From Chrysemys picta bellii (taxonomy: Eukaryota; Chordata; Testudines; Emydidae): a stretch of 64,000 bases of DNA. Location: assembly GCF_011386835.1 (NCBI RefSeq), contig NC_088792.1, forward strand, positions 108,658,421-108,722,420, given 5' to 3'. The notes under the pieces are model-generated. The model made no database searches and was not told where the DNA came from. It saw nothing but the letters and a program-made list of their open reading frames with translations. Shown here one piece after another: positions 1-12,663 of this stretch; positions within the stretch are counted from its first letter, which is position 1, and the number at the start of each line of letters is the position of its first letter. A program made the position numbers and the translations under genes.

Positions 1-1950
1 TGACCCTGTAGAGGGTTGGCCATGGATCTAGGTGCTAATTAAGACACTAATTTTGTAAAGTGTCTAGTCATTTTGGGGGCCTCCGTTTTTGGGTGCCCAA
101 AATTCAGTACTTTTTAAAAATTCAGGGCCTTGTATGGGTACTTCAAGTTGGACACTGACCTACTTTTTAAAATTTGGCCTTAAAGGTTTTGTAGAACTGA
201 TGCCGATGGGATAAAGTCCTGGGAACCGGATTTTTCAGGGCCTTGCATTACAGACATTGCATTTACTTTTATTGTTCAGTAAACCTGTTCATGCTAAAAT
301 TTGGGTGTGGTTCTTCAGGCAAAATTATATCTGGTTCTGAGGCATTTAGACTCCTTTTCAGATTATTCATTCACCCAGCATTAATCTAAAAGTATTGATA
401 ATTGTTTCCTCTTCACCTCCTGCTTTCATCCGGTTTATTAGTATTCCTCTTACACAGAGATTAGATCATTCGCTGCATGTGAATTTGAAATGTTATGCAT
501 CAATGTCTTCAAATATGCATTAAGGATCAAGCCCTGTTTTTCAAGTAGACCTACAATGGGGTGATTCTGTATGGACATATAATTCTCAATTAGATTCTGC
601 AAAACTTCATTCTTTTTAGTAGTCCTGCTGGAGAGCCTTCTGTAAGCATTATTTCACTTTTCTGGGCCGTAAGACTCAGTAATTTCATTTGTTTCTCATT
701 CACATTCATTCTCCCTTCTAACTTATTATATTTATTTGAGGTACCAGTTTGTCAAATTTGCACTCAAAAACATTCATCCTGTTGTGTACTCTGTCCAGTT
801 GCCAGATGATTAAGAGTATAAGAGACAGCATAGTATCCTCACAACTGATAGTACTCATTATATTCATCTACTTCATGCTGGGCTCAGTGCAGATAAGGAC
901 AGTTGTGAGAAACAAGCCAAGTTCAATATACTCCTGTATTTCTTGAAATCACACATTTGATTAAAAACAACTTGCCCCTAATGTGAAGTATAATACAGTG
1001 TGTTTCAATCCAGAGCCCGTTTTTGTTTTTGCTTGTTTTTTGGTTGTTTAAGCCAACTTCTGGATCTCTGAAAACAGGATACATGGAAATGGAGGTTATA
1101 ATGGAAATACACAGACCTTTAACCTCACTGTCTCATTCATATGCCATTTTATTAAAATGCAGGAATTTAAAATTAAAAAAATGTACCATATGTCTGGGTC
1201 ACAGTGTTTTTAAAATGATATAATAATTAGGAATGAGTGATCAATTGCAATGAATAATTTATCCAGCCATTTTGTTTGACTTTTTGAATATTCACAATCA
1301 ATTTGCAATTTCCTTGGATTTATTCCATCAGTTCAAAATTGGTTTAAATAAAGTGGAATGTGACTATCAAATTTTCGGTCTGTGAACTTTTATGCTGGTA
1401 AATCCGCATTGCTTGAATGGTCTTAGTGAGCACATCCAAAAAGGGTCTACAGCAAGGCTGAAGGGAATTCAGTTAAAAAAATTGCATGAATATTCTTGGC
1501 AATTTTTTCACGGCATTCCCCCACCTCTAACAGTATATGTTTAATGGTAAAATGATGTTATTATCCAATGGATGGTCTCTTCATCTATGCAAAACTATGT
1601 CAAGCAGGACTGGAGCATGTCCAAATGCTGAGCTCTCTACTGATGAAGATGAGAGATGGATACCTCATCAGGAGCTGGGGGTGGGACTCATGGTGAGTCT
1701 GATGCAAGAGAGCCCACACATGTATTCCCAGTTTCATGTTTAGAATTTGAATGCTTTTTGCATTAACTAGATGCAAAAGAAACCATCTAACAAGGTACTT
1801 GTGCTACCAGTTTTTAAGCAAAAATTGCCATTGAAAACAGCAATGAAATCTGCTAAAAATTGATTGAATGATATGGGCTATTGACTTTAAAAATTTGACC
1901 TCCTCTTGTGTAAACTAATTTGCTAAATTTAAACTATGACCACACTGTGC
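1..1950. other. Noncoding, AT-rich, no gene seen
   Basis: No reading frame here is longer than about 70 codons or resembles a known protein. Bases 60-180 contain a block with gggtgcccaa that resembles half of a palindromic turtle MITE, but I cannot define its ends. I see nothing else that can be named. Confidence 0.5.
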
Positions 1951-2640
1951 AAAAAGGGGGTAAGGAGCTGCTCTAGGCTCAGCCAACTCCTCCCCGCCAC
2001 CTCTGCAAGACTGGAGAAGGCGTTAAAAGGGAGAAGAACTGCTCACTTGGAGGCAGACCAGGGAAGAGAGTAGACCGGCAACTTGCAGTTATTGAGGAAA
2101 GGGCTGAGGGAAGGCAGGATGTCTCCCTTCAACAACTGCCACAAGATCCTGGCCTGAGGGAAGGGAGGACCTGCTTCAAGTACACCCTGAGAGGGAGGGA
2201 TTTCCTTCTCTCTCTTATATGAACTCAGTTTGTTTGTGTTCATTCCCTGTGGTGTTTATGGATTATACGACAGGAGAGAGACTGGGAACTGACCTGACCA
2301 GAGGACCAAGTCACAGCAGTAGGCACCTGCTTCCCCAAGAAAGAGAGACATCTGCCATGCCAAGCACAGTCCGGGGTAGGCGACCAGTGGCGTGATGCCC
2401 CCCCTCCACACCTCCTTGCCACTGACTGTGAACCTTGGGCAATCGTGGGGAGGTAGACGTGGCCCAATGAGGGCATCCTTAAATGTTCCTGGGTGTTAGA
2501 CCTTTAATAGCCCTTACTGGGTCCTGGGCCAGAGCCTGGTGGAGTGGGAGATCTTGGGCTCCTCTACCAGCCTTCCCTTCCCCCCTCATGTTAAAGGGCC
2601 TGAGCCCTGGCCACTAGGCAATGCTCCCCATGAGTGCAAA
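1951..2640. other. GC-richer unclassified block
   Basis: This stretch is clearly richer in G and C than its neighbours, with purine-rich runs such as gagggagggatttcc. It is reminiscent of retroelement leader or LTR sequence, but I find no terminal repeats, target duplication or protein homology. It remains unclassified. Confidence 0.3.
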
Positions 2641-2789
2641 CTATGACACCACCTCTCCCAAAGTGCAAAACTTAAATAGTTTTCATGGGAGATTTCTTTT
2701 TTAACTTCCCAAAACTGGACAGAAGAATTTTGTGAAAAACAAATTCATCATTACTTATGACTATGCAGACACACACTGTCCATGTGTTA

Positions 2790-3030
2790 TGGCACTGAAC
2801 TGAGAGACCTGGCTTCTGTTATTAGCACTGCCTCTGACCTGCTATGTGAGCAAGTCACTTTGCCACTCTGTGCCTCTGTTTCTACTACTATCCTTTGTCA
2901 ATCTGGCTAGTCAGATTGTAAGCTCTCAGACTCGGCAAGTGTTTGTTAGTATATATTTATACAGTGCCTAGCACAATGGGCATCTAATCTTAGTCAGGTT
3001 CTCTAGTTATTACTGTTATACAAATAATAA
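2790..3030 (+). mobile_element. CORE/MIR-like SINE, diverged
   Basis: The stretch with gtgagcaagtcactttgcc followed by gtgcctctgtttc matches the conserved core shared by MIR and CORE-SINEs. The 3' part with acagtgcctagcacaatggg and a terminal caaataataa resembles the tail of amniote MIR-like SINEs. The copy is diverged and has no clear target duplication. Confidence 0.65.
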
Positions 3031-4390
3031 CTGAACTAGATTGGCCTAAACCAAAACCAAAGGAGCTCAGTCTTAAAGGGAGTTCGAAAAGCAAACCTGG
3101 ATGAGCAGCCCAACATTGACGATTGAGCCAATCTTTGCATTGAACTATGCTGAACTTTTGTGATTAAACATTCAGTTGAACTGTTATTTATTGTACTAAT
3201 TAATGATTTTTTGGAAGTTAAATACAAATGCAACTTGTATTTCTCTGCTAATTAATCCATACCCAAGAGAGATGATCTTCTTTAATTTCTTTCCAGAAGA
3301 CAATGTTTATTTTTATTTTTTTGGCCATATACTTAGCAAACAACCCTTCTACTTTTGTGTCTCTCATAGGGCACATTCGCAAAAATGATAATGCATCTCT
3401 ACAAATTATTTGGCAACTGTGGTGGAATATAATAAGTCCATTAAATTGAGAAACCACTTGCCAAGTTTTCCCCGTCCTAAATTACTCTATAAAAAGAGGA
3501 GTAACAGTTCATAAAGCAGGGCTTTTGCTCGCAAACAATTATAGGCAGTAAGAGTGGTAGCAGGCCTTAACTGCATACCGACCAATTATTGTCTTTAGTT
3601 CTGCTTCACAATAGGAAGTCGCTGTTATTGGACAGAGGCACCCACAGTAAGGTGTACTGAATCTCAGCAAATTGATTTGCGAAGAAATAAAGCTACCTGA
3701 GCCACAATGGGTTTTTAAGGGATTTCTGAGGACATGCTGGAGCAGACAACATTGACGTTTGTCAGCAATAGAATAAGAGGGCGTTGCTATTGGAGATGGA
3801 GAATATATATTTGTAATGACACTTTTTCTGACAACTATGAAGCTTCTGCACCGTCACGTGTCTAAAGGAATACAGTGCTAATTAACTATCTGGTTTTCAA
3901 AAGAGAGAAAGCAGTGTAACAGAACCAACAACATATTAAAAGACACACACGGAAATTCAAAGCAAAGTTTAGCATAGCATATTTGAGCTCTGCAAACATA
4001 TGCTTAACTTGGCACACATAAATAGTCCCACTGAAATCATGCCTAAATGTTGTTGGAATTGGAGGCCTACATTATAAAATCTCACCTCTACTGAATAATT
4101 TGAAACTACTTTCAGCTTTCCAACAATTCCAAGGTCTGTTGTTGTTAATTACTGTTGCTTGTTTTTACTGGTTTGGTATTTAGTGTGGATTGGTTGCAGT
4201 TACAGGCTGCACTCTGGATTTGGGTGTTGTAACTGCACTCGTTCTCTGCCCCAAAAAGTTCAATTTCTAGATATATTTTTGTATTTTTGCTTTTATTAAA
4301 AAAAAAGTGTCAAGTTGCAAAACATGTCTATAAATTCAGATTTTGAACCCCACAAAATTCAGGGTGTTTTGACCTGAGTTCTAGCTTCAT
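3031..4390. other. Noncoding, nothing recognised
   Basis: Only short random frames are present. I see no repeat boundary, tandem array or conserved motif that I can name. Confidence 0.5.
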
Positions 4391-4392
4391 TA

Positions 4393-4859
4393 CAGTAAAA
4401 GCTGTGTTATCCGGCCCTGTACCAACCAGAAAGCCCTATAAACTGGCATTTCTAATCTTCATAGAAAGTCCGGTTTATAGTCTGGTTGGCTTGGGGCCGG
4501 CAGGCTCCCTACCTGGCTCTGCGTGGCTCCCCAGAAGCAATGACTTGTCCCTGATGTTCCTAGGCGCCCACAGCCAATGGGAGCTGTGGAGCCAGCACTT
4601 GGGGCAGGGAGGGGGCAGCGCACAGAGCCGCCTGCTGCAACTCCATTTAGAAACAGCAGGGATGACAGGTCACCGTTTGTGGGGAGCCGCCTGAGGTGAG
4701 CGCCCCGGGGATCCGGCACTCTGAAACCCCTCCTGTGCCCCAACCCCCAGCTCCACACCCCCTCCTGCACCCAAACTCCCTCCCTCATAGGTAACTGGAA
4801 TTTTTCACTGACCAGCACCACCCATTCCCCCAACATGCCAGATAAAAAAGCTTTTACTG
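4393..4859. mobile_element. Tigger/mariner-type nonautonomous element
   Basis: The element starts with cagtaaaagctgtgttatcc and ends with the near inverse ataaaaaagcttttactg. The imperfect terminal inverted repeats are about 23 bp and are flanked on both sides by TA (4391-4392 and 4860-4861), as for Tc1/mariner/pogo elements. The inside is GC-rich and has no transposase. Its core around 4570-4790 resembles the core of the hAT-type element at 51446-52063, which is odd because the ends belong to a different superfamily. Confidence 0.75.
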
Positions 4860-4861
4860 TA

Positions 4862-5630
4862 TAAATATAAGGGTTTACTTGCAACATTTAGATTGGATCT
4901 TGACCCTTAAAGGTCAAGCATTTTTGGATATAGGTTTTGGGTTCGGGCCCATCTTTCTAATACATGGTCCACATTAAAATGCAGTGATTGTGTAACAAAT
5001 CCATGACCACCTATGACTTCATGGAGTTTCATGTCAGCAACAAAGATAAAACTCAGATGCTTGTATTCCAAAGATCAAGGAGCGCCCATGGACAAACAGT
5101 TGAACATTTCTGAATCTATCTAGTATAGGGTGCAGTTGTATTAATTTAGATGGAATATATGGGCCCAAAGAGTCAACGGTGTAAACATGACTCTGAAATG
5201 ATCCAACATTAAATAGTTTTAGCCCTCAGACTACTTAGTACCATGGCAAACTCCATTACAGAGCCCTTTATCCATGTATTAAAAATGTAGAACAAAAAGG
5301 AAAAACAGTGAATGCATGTGAAATGTAAAGCAGTAATTAAGGTTTTAATTTTAATAACATCCCTTACTCTCTTCTCCTTTAACTGGAGAGAGTCTTTAAA
5401 GGAAACATCTCCTTCTTAAACTGTCTCAGAAATGGTATTAAAGAAGTTAATAACTCTCCCTTTTTGGAGAAAGAAGTGAGTTGAAATGGGCTCAAGCTGT
5501 TGCTGCTGTTCTTAAAGCCCGATCCCATTTCCTAAAAATAGGACCAACGCACACAAAAGGGGAAAGACGAAAACAGCAAAGATAGACATGTAGCTTCTGT
5601 CTCTGGTGTAGACTTTCACTTGCAACCTCA
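4862..5630. other. Noncoding, nothing recognised
   Basis: AT-rich DNA without a repeat that I can define. Frames are short. Confidence 0.5.
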
Positions 5631-5636
5631 CTGCTG

Positions 5637-6215
5637 CAGGGCCGGATTAATGCAGGGGCTTTAGTGGCTGCAGCCCAAGGCCTCAGGCTGAGAGGGACGC
5701 CGCAGGCCTGTGGGCCAGATGCAGCCTGATGCTGCTTTTTATCCAGCCCGCAGCAAGTCTCCACACCGTGGGCCGGACACCAGTCCCTGAGCCTCGGCAT
5801 CCCCCACCCCGCCCCAGGGCTGGAGCCATGAGAGCCGGCTCGCCGATGTTCCCCTGCAGCCCCAAGGCGAGGGGCGTTCAGGGAATCTGCGCACTGCCAA
5901 TGGGTACCATGGCCAATGAGATCTGTGGGGGTGGCGCCTGCGGGCACGGGCAACATGCACCATGCAGAGCGGCCGGGCCTCTCTGCCTAGGGGCCGGACA
6001 TGCCGGCCACCTCAGGGAGCAGAGCAGCGCAGAGCCGGGGCAGGCAGGGATCCTGCACTGCTGACCAGGAGCCACCTGAGTAAGCGCCTCCCGGCCGGAG
6101 CCTATATCACGCACACCCTCCTGCACCCCAATCCCCTGCCCCAGCCCTGGCCAAACAGGGACTGCATGCTGTCAGCCACTCAAATATCTGGCAAACTTGT
6201 ACCAGTGTCAGGCTG
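5637..6215. repeat. GC-rich hAT-related repeat block, ends unclear
   Basis: It begins with cagggccgg, a terminus typical of turtle hAT elements (compare 15259 and 44090), but no matching inverted end is visible on the right. The inside (about 5690-6160) shares the pattern of the 51446-52063 element: gtgggcc near the left, a ccaatggg segment, an agccacctgagtaagcgcc segment and C-rich tails. It may be a mosaic of two nested copies. The many GC-rich frames in it look spurious. Confidence 0.5.
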
Positions 6216-6239
6216 TTTAGGGCATTGTTTTTAGCTGCC

Positions 6240-7090
6240 TCTTTCTGGTGACCGACTTGGAGAAATACTGTAAATTATACAGTCCTGGGTGGCTAAGCCA
6301 CACTCTTATTAGCTAGAAGGCAAAAAGAGAGGGACAGAAAAGAGGAGAAATAAGATAGGGAAGAAAAAGGTATGTGAGAGAAAGAAATACAACATCCCAC
6401 TTGGTGTTTGGGATTCAGCTGTTGCCAGTTGAGCTGATGATGTCATCCGGCTCCCTCTCTTCTTTGGCCTGATCTGGTTAGGACTAAGATGGAGGTCCAG
6501 GATCCCAGGAGATGGGGAGGGTAGCAGCCATGGTGGTGAAGCTCCCTCCAGGAGCCAATTTTTCCCCAAAGTCTCTTTCTTTAAGGACCCCAAAAAAGAT
6601 TGATTGGTGAAATAGCCCAGCCCCCTCATTATTTTGTCCTCCAACTAGGCCTAATATCTGACACACCTATTTTGGTTCATTGATTTCTGCCTCTCTCACA
6701 CTCATCTTGTTTGTCAGGCATGATCTTAGCACAGTCCTTGAGTTATATCAGTAGGCCTTTTTGTTTAGATTAATTCAGGCTTTTTGTCTCCCTTTTGCAC
6801 TTTTCCCATCAACTTGGACTGTTACAGCTTATGGTGACACTCTGAACTTTTATCTGCTTCTCACAGTTGAACTCACAATTAGGATCAATTTGATGCACTG
6901 GCCCAGAACAAAACGCTGTCTATTAAGAAATAGGATGCACCCAGAGAGGAGACTGTGTTAATCTGTAAGCAGTCAGTTTTTTTGCAAGGAGTCTGTTTGT
7001 TCATGGAGAGAGACAGAGAAAGAGGCAACAGACTGTTTCTTGGGACAGGGCAGAGGTGCCGGCCTGAGGTTTCTGCCGAAGAGGGTTGCC
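6240..7090. other. Unclassified, probably an interspersed repeat
   Basis: The block has purine-rich left and pyrimidine-rich right parts and looks unlike unique turtle DNA. I cannot show terminal repeats, a target duplication or coding homology, so I do not assign a class. It ends next to the CR1 3' terminus at 7104. Confidence 0.3.
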
Positions 7091-7103
7091 TATGTGTTGT
7101 TTC

Positions 7104-8272
7104 ATAGAATCATAGAATATCAGGGTTGGAAGGGACCTCAAGAGGTCATCTAGTCCAACCCCCTGCTCAAAGCAGGACCAATTCCCAACTAAATCATCCC
7201 AGCCAGGGCTTTGTCAAGCCGGGCCTTAAAAACCTCCAAGGAAGGAGACTCCACCACCTCCCTAGGTAACGTATTCCAGTGCTTCACCACCCTCCTACTG
7301 AAATAGTGTTTCCTAATATCCAACCTGGACCTCCCCCACTGCAACTTGAGACCATTGCTCCTTGTTCTGTCATCTGCCACCACTGAGAACAGCCGAGCCC
7401 CATCCTCTTTGGAACCCCCCTTCAGGTAGTTGAAGGCTGCTATTAAATCCCCCCTCATTCTTCTCTTCTGGAGACTAAACAATCAGCCTCTCCTCATAAG
7501 TCATGTGCTCCAGACCCCTAATCATTTTTGTTGCCTTCTGCTGGACTTTTTCCAATTTTTCCACATCCTTCTTGTAGTGTGGGGCCCAAAACTGGACACA
7601 GTATTCTAGATGAGGCCTCACCAATGTCGAATAAACGGGAACGATCACGTTCCTCGATCTGCTGGCAATGCCCCTACTTATACAGCCCAAAATGCCGTTA
7701 GTCTTCTTGGCAGCAAGAGCACACTGTTGACTCATATCCAGCTTCTTGTCCACTGTGACCCCTAGGTCCTTTTCTGCAGTACTGCTACCTAGCCATTCGG
7801 CCCCTAGTCTGTAGCAGTGCATGGGATTCTTCTGTCCTAAGTGCAGGACTCTGCACTTGTCCTTGTTGAACCTCATCAGGTTTTTTTTGGCCCAATCCTC
7901 TAATTTGTCTAGGTCCCTCTGTATCCGATCCCTACCCTCTAGTGTATCTACCACGCCTCCTAGTTTAGTGTCATCTGCAAACTTGCTGAGAGTGCAGTCC
8001 ACACCATCCTCCAGATCATTAATAAAGATATTAAACAAAACCGGCCCCAGGACCGACCCTTGGGGCACTCCGCTTGAAACCAGCTGCCAACTAGATATGG
8101 AGCCATTGATCACTACCCGTTGAGCCCGACGATCCAGCCAGCTTTCTATCCACCTTACAGTCCATTCATCCAGCCCATACTTCTTTAACTTGGTGGCAAG
8201 AATACTGTGGGAGACCGTATCAAAAGCTTTGCTAAAGTCAAGGAATAACACATCCACTGCTTTCCCCTCATC
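7104..8272 (-). mobile_element. CR1 LINE, 5'-truncated
   Basis: On the minus strand this is the 3' part of a Chicken Repeat 1 LINE. It carries the C-terminal half of the reverse transcriptase ORF and the short 3' untranslated region. The 3' end lies at 7104, with two copies of the attctatg octamer that typifies CR1 tails. The 5' end stops abruptly near 8272, as usual for 5'-truncated CR1 copies. Long open frames indicate a fairly young insertion. Confidence 0.93.
7475..8257 (-). pseudogene. CR1 ORF2 reverse transcriptase fragment
   Basis: About 260 residues remain open. Numbering from 8257, the RT palm motif DFSKAFD is at residues 7-13, [11 protein letters not shown] at about 62-72 and the catalytic FADD box at 93-96. 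These are followed by the CR1 thumb region with [12 protein letters not shown]. In an active element this protein would copy CR1 RNA at nicked chromosomal DNA. The endonuclease domain and RT N-terminus are missing through 5' truncation. The C-terminal part (7189-7482, with [20 protein letters not shown]) lies in another frame, so a frame-changing indel occurred near 7475-7485. No host gene is implied. Confidence 0.92.
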
Positions 8273-8586
8273 TTTGTAATGCTTTGTAATGACCCCTGCT
8301 TCAAAAAGCAGGACTTGTGTATATTTTGTAAGTTAACACATTGCAGTAAGAAAATACCTGACTCTGTGTCATTAATTGCTGCTGAAAAAAGGAAATTGAC
8401 CTGCAAAGCTGCCCCTACCCCAAATCTGCTACTCCTCAATAGAGGCGGTCCTGGTAATGTGTGCAGCATACAGTACTTGGCCTCTGTCAGAAAGAGAGAG
8501 AGGGGACACTTCAACAGTTTGCCTTACACATGAAGGTTTTGCTCTCATCAGATAGGCTGCGTAAATATCTCAAAGTTCCGTTCTGC

Positions 8587-8587
<1 letters not shown>

Positions 8588-8626
<39 letters not shown>
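8588..8626. repeat. (TG)n microsatellite
   Basis: About 19 perfect TG units. Read as protein it gives artificial Cys-Val runs. Confidence 0.97.
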
Positions 8627-8628
<2 letters not shown>

Positions 8629-10163
8629 GTAGGAGGAAAACTGTCATTAGAGGTAGTTACGTCTGTGTATCAAGAAATGCACAGAGCCCTCCAAGCTGGA
8701 ATACTTTGAGGTGCACAGAACAATTAGCCTGTCATATAACTTCAATGGGAAAAAGTAAGAATAGCAATTGCAGGCCCAGCTCTTTTGTAAATGTAACATT
8801 TTTCACTGTTCCCTTTCTTCCTTTTATTAATGAATTACGGATGCTTAGGGATAAGACAAAACTACTAAAGTCTTCTTTTATTGCCGCTTTCCTGTTGACA
8901 TAAGCAAGAAATAATGCAGTTGACTTGGATCATGTACAATTTTAATTACTAGGAATTCTTTTAGAGTTATTTCTAATGGCTATATTAGCCATATACATTT
9001 TCATTTGGCTGCATCTTCCCAGATTTTCACATCCTTCTCTAGTATCCTTTCACATGCATGAGAGCAATCCCATTGTATTTGAGTTGCTCTGCTTTATTGT
9101 TAGCTGCATTATTTGTTCAAGTATTTATTTCTCTTTATTAACATAGTGCCACATGAGCTGCTTTACAGGGAGGTGGGGGGGGTGGAGGGAGGAAGACAGG
9201 TGAATATTTAAATACAAAGACAACCTGTATTCTGGGGAGGAAAAAGTTTCAGAGGTTTGTTTGGAAATTAGAGATATACATTACCTATGTAGACCCCAGT
9301 GCAGCAGAGCATTTTTAGAAATATGCATAACCTGAAGCACATTCTTATGTCCCATTGAAGTGAGTGGGAAATGCTTTATTACTGAGTTGGAGCCACTGCC
9401 ATTTAGCAGTCTTTTTGCCAGTGCAGATTTATTCCTTAGCATATGGTATTCTCAAGTGCTTTGTGCATTTGCTAGCTTACTGTTCCAAACCATAGGACTT
9501 CCACCTCTCCCCTTAGGAGAGTAATGCATGTAGCACTGTAGGGCCCTGAATACAGGTTGGGATCTCCAGGCACCACTCTTGTACCAAAAATGATTGATAT
9601 TTTCTTTGCCTTTTGGAATTTCTGGTGGTGCTAAAGGGAGAATCAGGAGTAGCTGGGATGGGCTTCAGAGGTACAAATAGACAATGGACAAATAGGACAT
9701 GGAATGTGTAGGGGCCTTCACTGACTGTGAAGTGCAGGGAGGATTGGTGGGTGTTAAGGAAGATCAGAATGTGCTGGTGATGGGACCAGCAGATTATTTC
9801 AGTGGATTGGGAGGCTCTGAGAGTTGGGTAGGTTTTTGGAGGAGTTGATATGGAAACCTATTCAGGAGGTATAAAGAAAGGGAATTGGAACTTGAAGGTG
9901 GGGGTTATAATTTGATAGATAGTCAGATAGTAGATGATGAAGACCATATACCTAGGTAAGTAGGCACTCGGGGCTAGACCCAAAAGGTACTCAAGCAGCT
10001 AACTGCCTCTTTACGCACAACACAGAGACAGCAAAAGGCATATCTCTGATACCTGGGCAACTCCCTGGGAACGTTTAAAATCCCTGCTCCAAAGTATTGG
10101 GGCACTAATACTTCTCAATTAAATGGTTTAAAGAAGTTTTTTAACATGGGCACAACAATGTTT

Positions 10164-10175
10164 CCCCCCCCCCCC
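10164..10175. repeat. C12 homopolymer
   Basis: Twelve consecutive cytosines, a common site of length error in sequencing. Confidence 0.9.
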
Positions 10176-12650
10176 TTTATCTTGGTCTTGGAAATGGCCA
10201 AACTTTTTTCTCTAAAACATGCTAAAAAAGTTCAGCCTGAGGCAGACAACCTGCATGGAAGATTTCAGCCTAAACATTTTTTTGGCAAAGTTTATAAGCA
10301 GCTCAAAACAGGGTCTTATAATGAAAACCAGATGAGAAAAGATGAATGGAACAACAGGACGTTGATTGCATTCCAAGTTAAAGCAAGCCGACAAACAAAA
10401 CTGATAAGACAACAGAATGCAAAATTCCCAGCTGTGCTTTTAAATTAAATTTAATAAAATGGTTCTGTATGGCAACTAAATACCAACAGATTTTTGAAAG
10501 TCAAAAAAGGACTGAGGGGGAGATGAAACCTGAAATGTTGCCTGGACAGGGACCGGACTATTTGATTACCTTTTAGTTGTAAGCACAGCTATGACACTCC
10601 TGATATTTAATCTTCTCTGCTCCATTACAGATAGTCTCCATGGGATTGCATCCCAATGAACTTTATAAAGATTTTCTTTTACACTTTATACATTTCCACA
10701 AGCCCACACACTGTATTAATGTCTGGGTGTATTGGGGCGGGGGAGGAGAGGAGTGGTGGTGGCTTTATATCTGCTTTATACATTAAGATTTGATTAAAAG
10801 AACGTCTGAAAATGGATCGTTTTCTTAAAAATTGATCTGTTTCTTCAGGCACCTCCCATGTGGCAGAGTGGTCTCTTCTAAAGAAGAAAGTTACAGTACA
10901 TGCTCCAAAACAAAAAGGTTCTATTATTCCTGCTAGAGGGGCACACAGCTGCAGGATTCTACATAGGTGAACAGGTGAGTGGAGGGCACCGAGAGCATTT
11001 ATTGAAGGGCTTGGGTGTAGTTGTATTCCCTGCCTAAAATGCAGGGAGGTATCACATAGAGGCAAAGGTTTGGCACCATCAAACAGTATGGATCTGTAAT
11101 ATCCTGAGGGATGGTGCAGTGCGCATGCTACTCCTGCGCTCCTGGGAGCTCGGGACCCATTATGTCTGTCTGAGGTGACATAGCTGGCATGAGGTACCTC
11201 AGCACTCCCCTGCTGGAATGCATTGAATGCATTGACCTGAGTTGTGAGGGGGAATCTCTGATTTGACTGAGCATCTAATGCGTGCTATCACTGCAATAAC
11301 AGCAGAAATTATAGAAGTCCATATTCCTGCCAACTAATCCATCTCTCTACCTGTGAGGGATTGTTCTGCAGTGTATCTTTGTTAATCATTTATCTAGTGT
11401 AGTTTAAAATGACTCAAGTGATGGTGCATTCACATAGAGATAAAGTTGCTGGGAGGAGATATGTACAGCTGGGTGCTCCCACAACATCCAGATCAATTTT
11501 TTCTTTGTGCTCAGCTCAGGAGTTGGGGCTGTCGGGAATGGATTACAATTGAGGGTGGGTGTTACCTGCACATCAACACATGTTATAGGCACCAGCTCAG
11601 TTTTAACATGGGAAGTAATCAGCTTGACAAATATCTATTTGCTGTCAGAATTCTTGATAAGCTTACTGCACAGGCAAATTGGGTCCCAAGAGTGCACCAA
11701 GGATTGATTTATGGTTAGAAGCAAGCCCTTGATTACATTCTCTTGTTGACCTCCTCCTTTGTTTACTAGCTTAAAGCAAAATTCTCCTCTCACCTCAGCA
11801 CAGCAATACTCAGCTTCAGTATACTGCTCACTAGTACTGTTGACTGGACTAAAGATAACTCTTTGCATAGAATTGTTCTATAAAACATTGGATATCATGC
11901 TGGAAAAACAACAGTGGAGAATAAAAAAATAATAATACAGAATGAACTTCAGCTTCACACAGCTGGGAAAATATCAACTTTGACCACAAGAAAATTCTTA
12001 GTGTGACAAAATTGAAGCATTTTGGAGGGAGATGGATGTTTTTGTAAAAACAAGCAGATGATTCAGAACCCCAGTTTTGCGGTAGTAATTCCTGAGCTAA
12101 CAGAGGACTTAAACCTCATATGGCAGGTATCATCAGTGGATGTTATACGTAGTCTTCTAAGTTTCGTAGTGTGAGAACAAGTTTTTAGTCTTTGAAGAAT
12201 GCTTGTGGTGTTAATATTTGGTTATACGAGGTTCGGGGTAGAGGGTACTGCGCAAGGGGCCGGAGAACTCTCATCCTGACTGGAGCACTTTCTTGAAGCA
12301 GAGTTGCTTCCAGAGAGCCAGGAGCTGGTGTTGAGCTAAGATTTCTGGAAGAAGGGATTGCCCTGTATGCTATTTGACTGCCTCTACTCCAGAACTCATA
12401 TATCTATGGAAATAAAGCAAGGCACAATTAGAATGTTCAAGGTTCTGAATCACTGATTTCTTCCCCACTGGAAAGCAAAGCTGCAGAGCCTGAAGCATCT
12501 CCTTCTGCTCAGCAGAGGGGCAATACTGGTGGCAGAACAGGACACTCGTATCAGAATCAGGGACAAGAAGCCCATTAGAATTGTTCTCCTAAAAATCAAA
12601 CGTGCAAGGAAGACAGCTAAGGGTAAATTTAGAAAAAAACATGAAATGGC

Positions 12651-12663
12651 GGGGGGGGGGGGG
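12651..12663. repeat. G13 homopolymer
   Basis: Thirteen consecutive guanines followed by aggg. Confidence 0.9.

Noticed and set aside
4459..4887. 142-codon minus-strand frame
   Set aside because: Made of the GC-rich core of the Tigger-type element and runs out of its right end; no family resemblance.
5492..5956. 154-codon minus-strand frame and its overlapping frames
   Set aside because: Several overlapping frames on both strands are open because the block is GC-rich repeat DNA; none has a domain.
8461..8903. Cysteine/valine-rich small proteins
   Set aside because: Translation of the (TG)n microsatellite.
10146..10448. 100-codon frame as a possible gene
   Set aside because: No recognisable domain, preceded by a C12 run, and frames of this size are expected by chance in 64 kb.
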